Origin: Ewingella sp049889095
GTDB taxonomy: Bacteria > Pseudomonadota > Gammaproteobacteria > Enterobacterales > Enterobacteriaceae
Assembly (NCBI GenBank): GCA_049889095.1
Contig: JBLJFK010000009.1
Direction: 5' to 3' (one strand)
Length of the DNA: 64,000 bases
Part shown: positions 62,380-64,000 of the stretch, piece after piece
How the letters are laid out: every line of letters starts with the position of its first letter
Numbering within the stretch: the stretch's first letter is position 1
Made by a program: the position numbers and the translations under genes
Notes under the pieces: model-generated
Seen by the model: the letters and a program-made list of their open reading frames with translations, nothing else
Databases searched by the model: none
Told to the model about the DNA's origin: nothing

Positions 62380-62697
62380 ATCGGCCTCACTTTTCTTTGA
62401 ATCTTCAGCTACGTTTATATAAATGGCGTGCCTGGCCTATCGCCGTAAACGCGCTATGGGCGGCGATTGTAAGGTGCGCGGGAGCTCGAAACCAGCCAGT
62501 CTGCGCAAACATAGCTATAGTAAGCAAATGTTACATCACATTAAGCAAGTAACATTTTGATTTTAAAGTAATTAGTATTGAATAAGAAAAAGCATTAACT
62601 GTTTCTAGTCAAAAAAATGTCATATTTTCCTTTTACCACCCCCCTGTTCTCGCAGATAATGCGCGGCGTTCATGACCACAAACTGGCGTAACAAATA
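62380..62697. promoter_or_regulatory. Divergent yhiN/pitA region with an inverted repeat
   Basis: AAATGTTAC (62526-62534) and GTAACATTT (62549-62557) are a perfect 9-bp inverted repeat 14 bases apart, about 140 bp before pitA. Candidate operator or hairpin; I cannot name a regulator. The remaining DNA is AT-rich. Confidence 0.5.
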
Positions 62698-64000
62698 TGC
62701 TGCATTTATTTGCTGGATTGGATTTCCATACCGGCTCGTTATTGATTCTCGCGTTACTGTTTGTGCTGTTCTACGAAGCTATCAATGGCTTTCATGACAC
62801 GGCTAACGCAGTAGCTACTGTCATCTATACCCGTGCAATGCGCTCGCAGCTTGCGGTCGTCATGGCAGGGGTATTTAACTTCCTTGGCGTTATGCTCGGT
62901 GGTTTGAGCGTGGCTTATGCCATTGTTCATTTACTGCCAACGGATTTATTACTCAATGTCGGTTCCACTCACGGTTTGGCCATGGTGTTCTCCATGCTGC
63001 TGGCTGCCATCATCTGGAATCTCGGCACCTGGTATTTTGGCCTGCCGGCCTCCAGTTCTCACACACTCATCGGCGCCATTATCGGTGTTGGTCTGACCAA
63101 TGCATTGGTTACCCACAGCTCAGTGGTCGATGCGTTAAACATTCCGAAGATGATTGGTATTTTCGCGTCATTAATCATTTCTCCGCTGGTCGGAATGATA
63201 ATGGCTGGTGCCATGATTTTCGTGCTGCGCCGCTACTGGAGTGGCACCAAAAAGCACGCACGAATTCACCTGACGCCAGCCGAACGAGAAAAGAAAGACG
63301 GTAAGAAGAAGCCACCATTCTGGACGCGTATCGGCCTGATTCTGTCCGCCATTGGTGTCAGCTTCTCGCACGGCGCTAACGACGGCCAGAAAGGTATCGG
63401 CTTGATTATGCTAGTGCTGATTGGTGTGGCTCCTGCAGGCTTCGTGCTGAACATGAGCGCCACCGGTTACGACATTACCCGTACCCGCGACGCCGTGACG
63501 AATCTGCAGCAGTTCTATCAGCAACATGGTAATGCCTTACCGCACGTGGTAGCGCTGACCCCCATCGTACCCACTCCGGATGAAGCAGCGGCAGACGCGG
63601 CAGATACTCAGAAAGAGAAAGTGTTCCATTGCGACAGCTCTCACGCGATGGATGCGATTGAACGCACTCAAACGCTGCTGGCTAATCTGCAATCTTACAG
63701 CGACCTGTCGCCAGAGCAGCGCAGCCATATGCGTCGCCTGCTGATGTGTGTAGCGGATACCGCAGACAAAGTAGCCAAGCTGGATGAAACCACGGCAGAA
63801 GAGAAACGCTTCCTGGGCAAGCTGAAAGGCGACATTCTGCAAACAGTAGAATATGCCCCCATCTGGATCATCATCGCTGTCGCCCTGGCGTTGGCGCTGG
63901 GTACCATGATTGGCTGGCGACGCGTTGCGACCACTATCGGTGAGAAAATTGGTAAGAAAGGGATGACTTACGCACAGGGCCTGTCGGCGCAGCTAACCGC
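62698..64000 (+). CDS. pitA: Low-affinity inorganic phosphate transporter (partial, 3' end missing)
   Basis: PitA imports phosphate as a metal-phosphate complex with protons across the inner membrane. Translation from the ATG at 62698 gives MLHLFAGLDFHTGSLLILAL, FYEAINGFHDTANAVATVIY, LGTWYFGLPASSSHTLIGAI (PiT family signature) and GVSFSHGANDGQKGIGLIML, closely following E. coli PitA. The frame runs open to the window edge (434 codons); about 65 residues are missing. The central loop (about 270-380) differs from E. coli, as is usual in the family. Confidence 0.95.

Overview
The window is chromosomal DNA from a member of the Enterobacterales. Gene order (bioH-gntX-nfuA, malPQ, glpE/glpG/glpR/glpD, glgBXCAP-asd-yhgN, gntT/gntK-gntR, yhhW-ryhB-yhhY, yhiN/pitA) follows the familiar enterobacterial backbone, two ERIC-type repeats are present, and the proteins closely resemble E. 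coli or Klebsiella products. A two-domain ornithine-lipid synthase of the OlsF type, a malonate decarboxylase operon and an ascorbate (ula) regulon inserted beside malP point to the Serratia/Rahnella/Ewingella side of the order rather than Escherichia. That placement is an inference.

Layout. 0-4.6 kb: malonate decarboxylase genes mdcABCDE (minus strand, continuing off the left edge). 4.9-7.6 kb: a small DUF1471 periplasmic protein, bioH, gntX and nfuA; nfuA has an IscR-like site. 7.6-8.46 kb: 0.8 kb of AT-rich non-coding DNA with a promoter-like sequence, fifteen exact copies of a 6-bp unit and a strong terminator. 8.46-13 kb: malQ and malP. 13.1-19.9 kb: ulaFEDCBA (minus) divergent from ulaG-ulaR (plus). 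20-25.4 kb: glpE, a gamma-lyase-type PLP enzyme, glpG, glpR and glpD with GlpR operators. 25.4-25.65 kb: an enlarged ERIC element and a two-way terminator. 25.7-35.2 kb: the glycogen operon glgBXCAP (minus). 35.6-36.75 kb: asd. Then yhgN, gntT, gntK with paired GntR operators and a CRP site, a GNAT gene and gntR. 42.1-46.15 kb: a beta-glucoside PTS cassette (LacI regulator, GH1 enzyme, EIIC, EIIB; no EIIA) lying between gntR and yhhW. 46.4-48.1 kb: yhhW, a truncated ERIC, the iron-responsive small RNA RyhB with its Fur box, and yhhY. 48.2-55 kb: a PAS-GGDEF diguanylate cyclase, olsF with a textbook Pho box, a beta-lactamase-fold lipoprotein and an M48 metalloprotease. 55.4-58.2 kb: two divergent small membrane paralogues, a DcrB-like periplasmic protein, and an unusual two-gene unit (FabZ-like plus spermidine-synthase-like). 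59-64 kb: a sigma-28-driven chemoreceptor, yhiN and the start of pitA.

How it works together. Much of the window handles carbon and storage: malonate, maltodextrin, ascorbate, glycerol-3-phosphate, glycogen, gluconate and beta-glucosides, each with a local regulator or recognisable operator. Stress inputs visible as DNA sites are Fe-S status (IscR at nfuA), iron (Fur at ryhB) and phosphate (PhoB at olsF, with the low-affinity phosphate carrier pitA 11 kb away). The least explained parts are the hexamer-repeat locus at 7.6-8.4 kb and the FabZ-like/SpeE-like pair at 56.9-58.2 kb.
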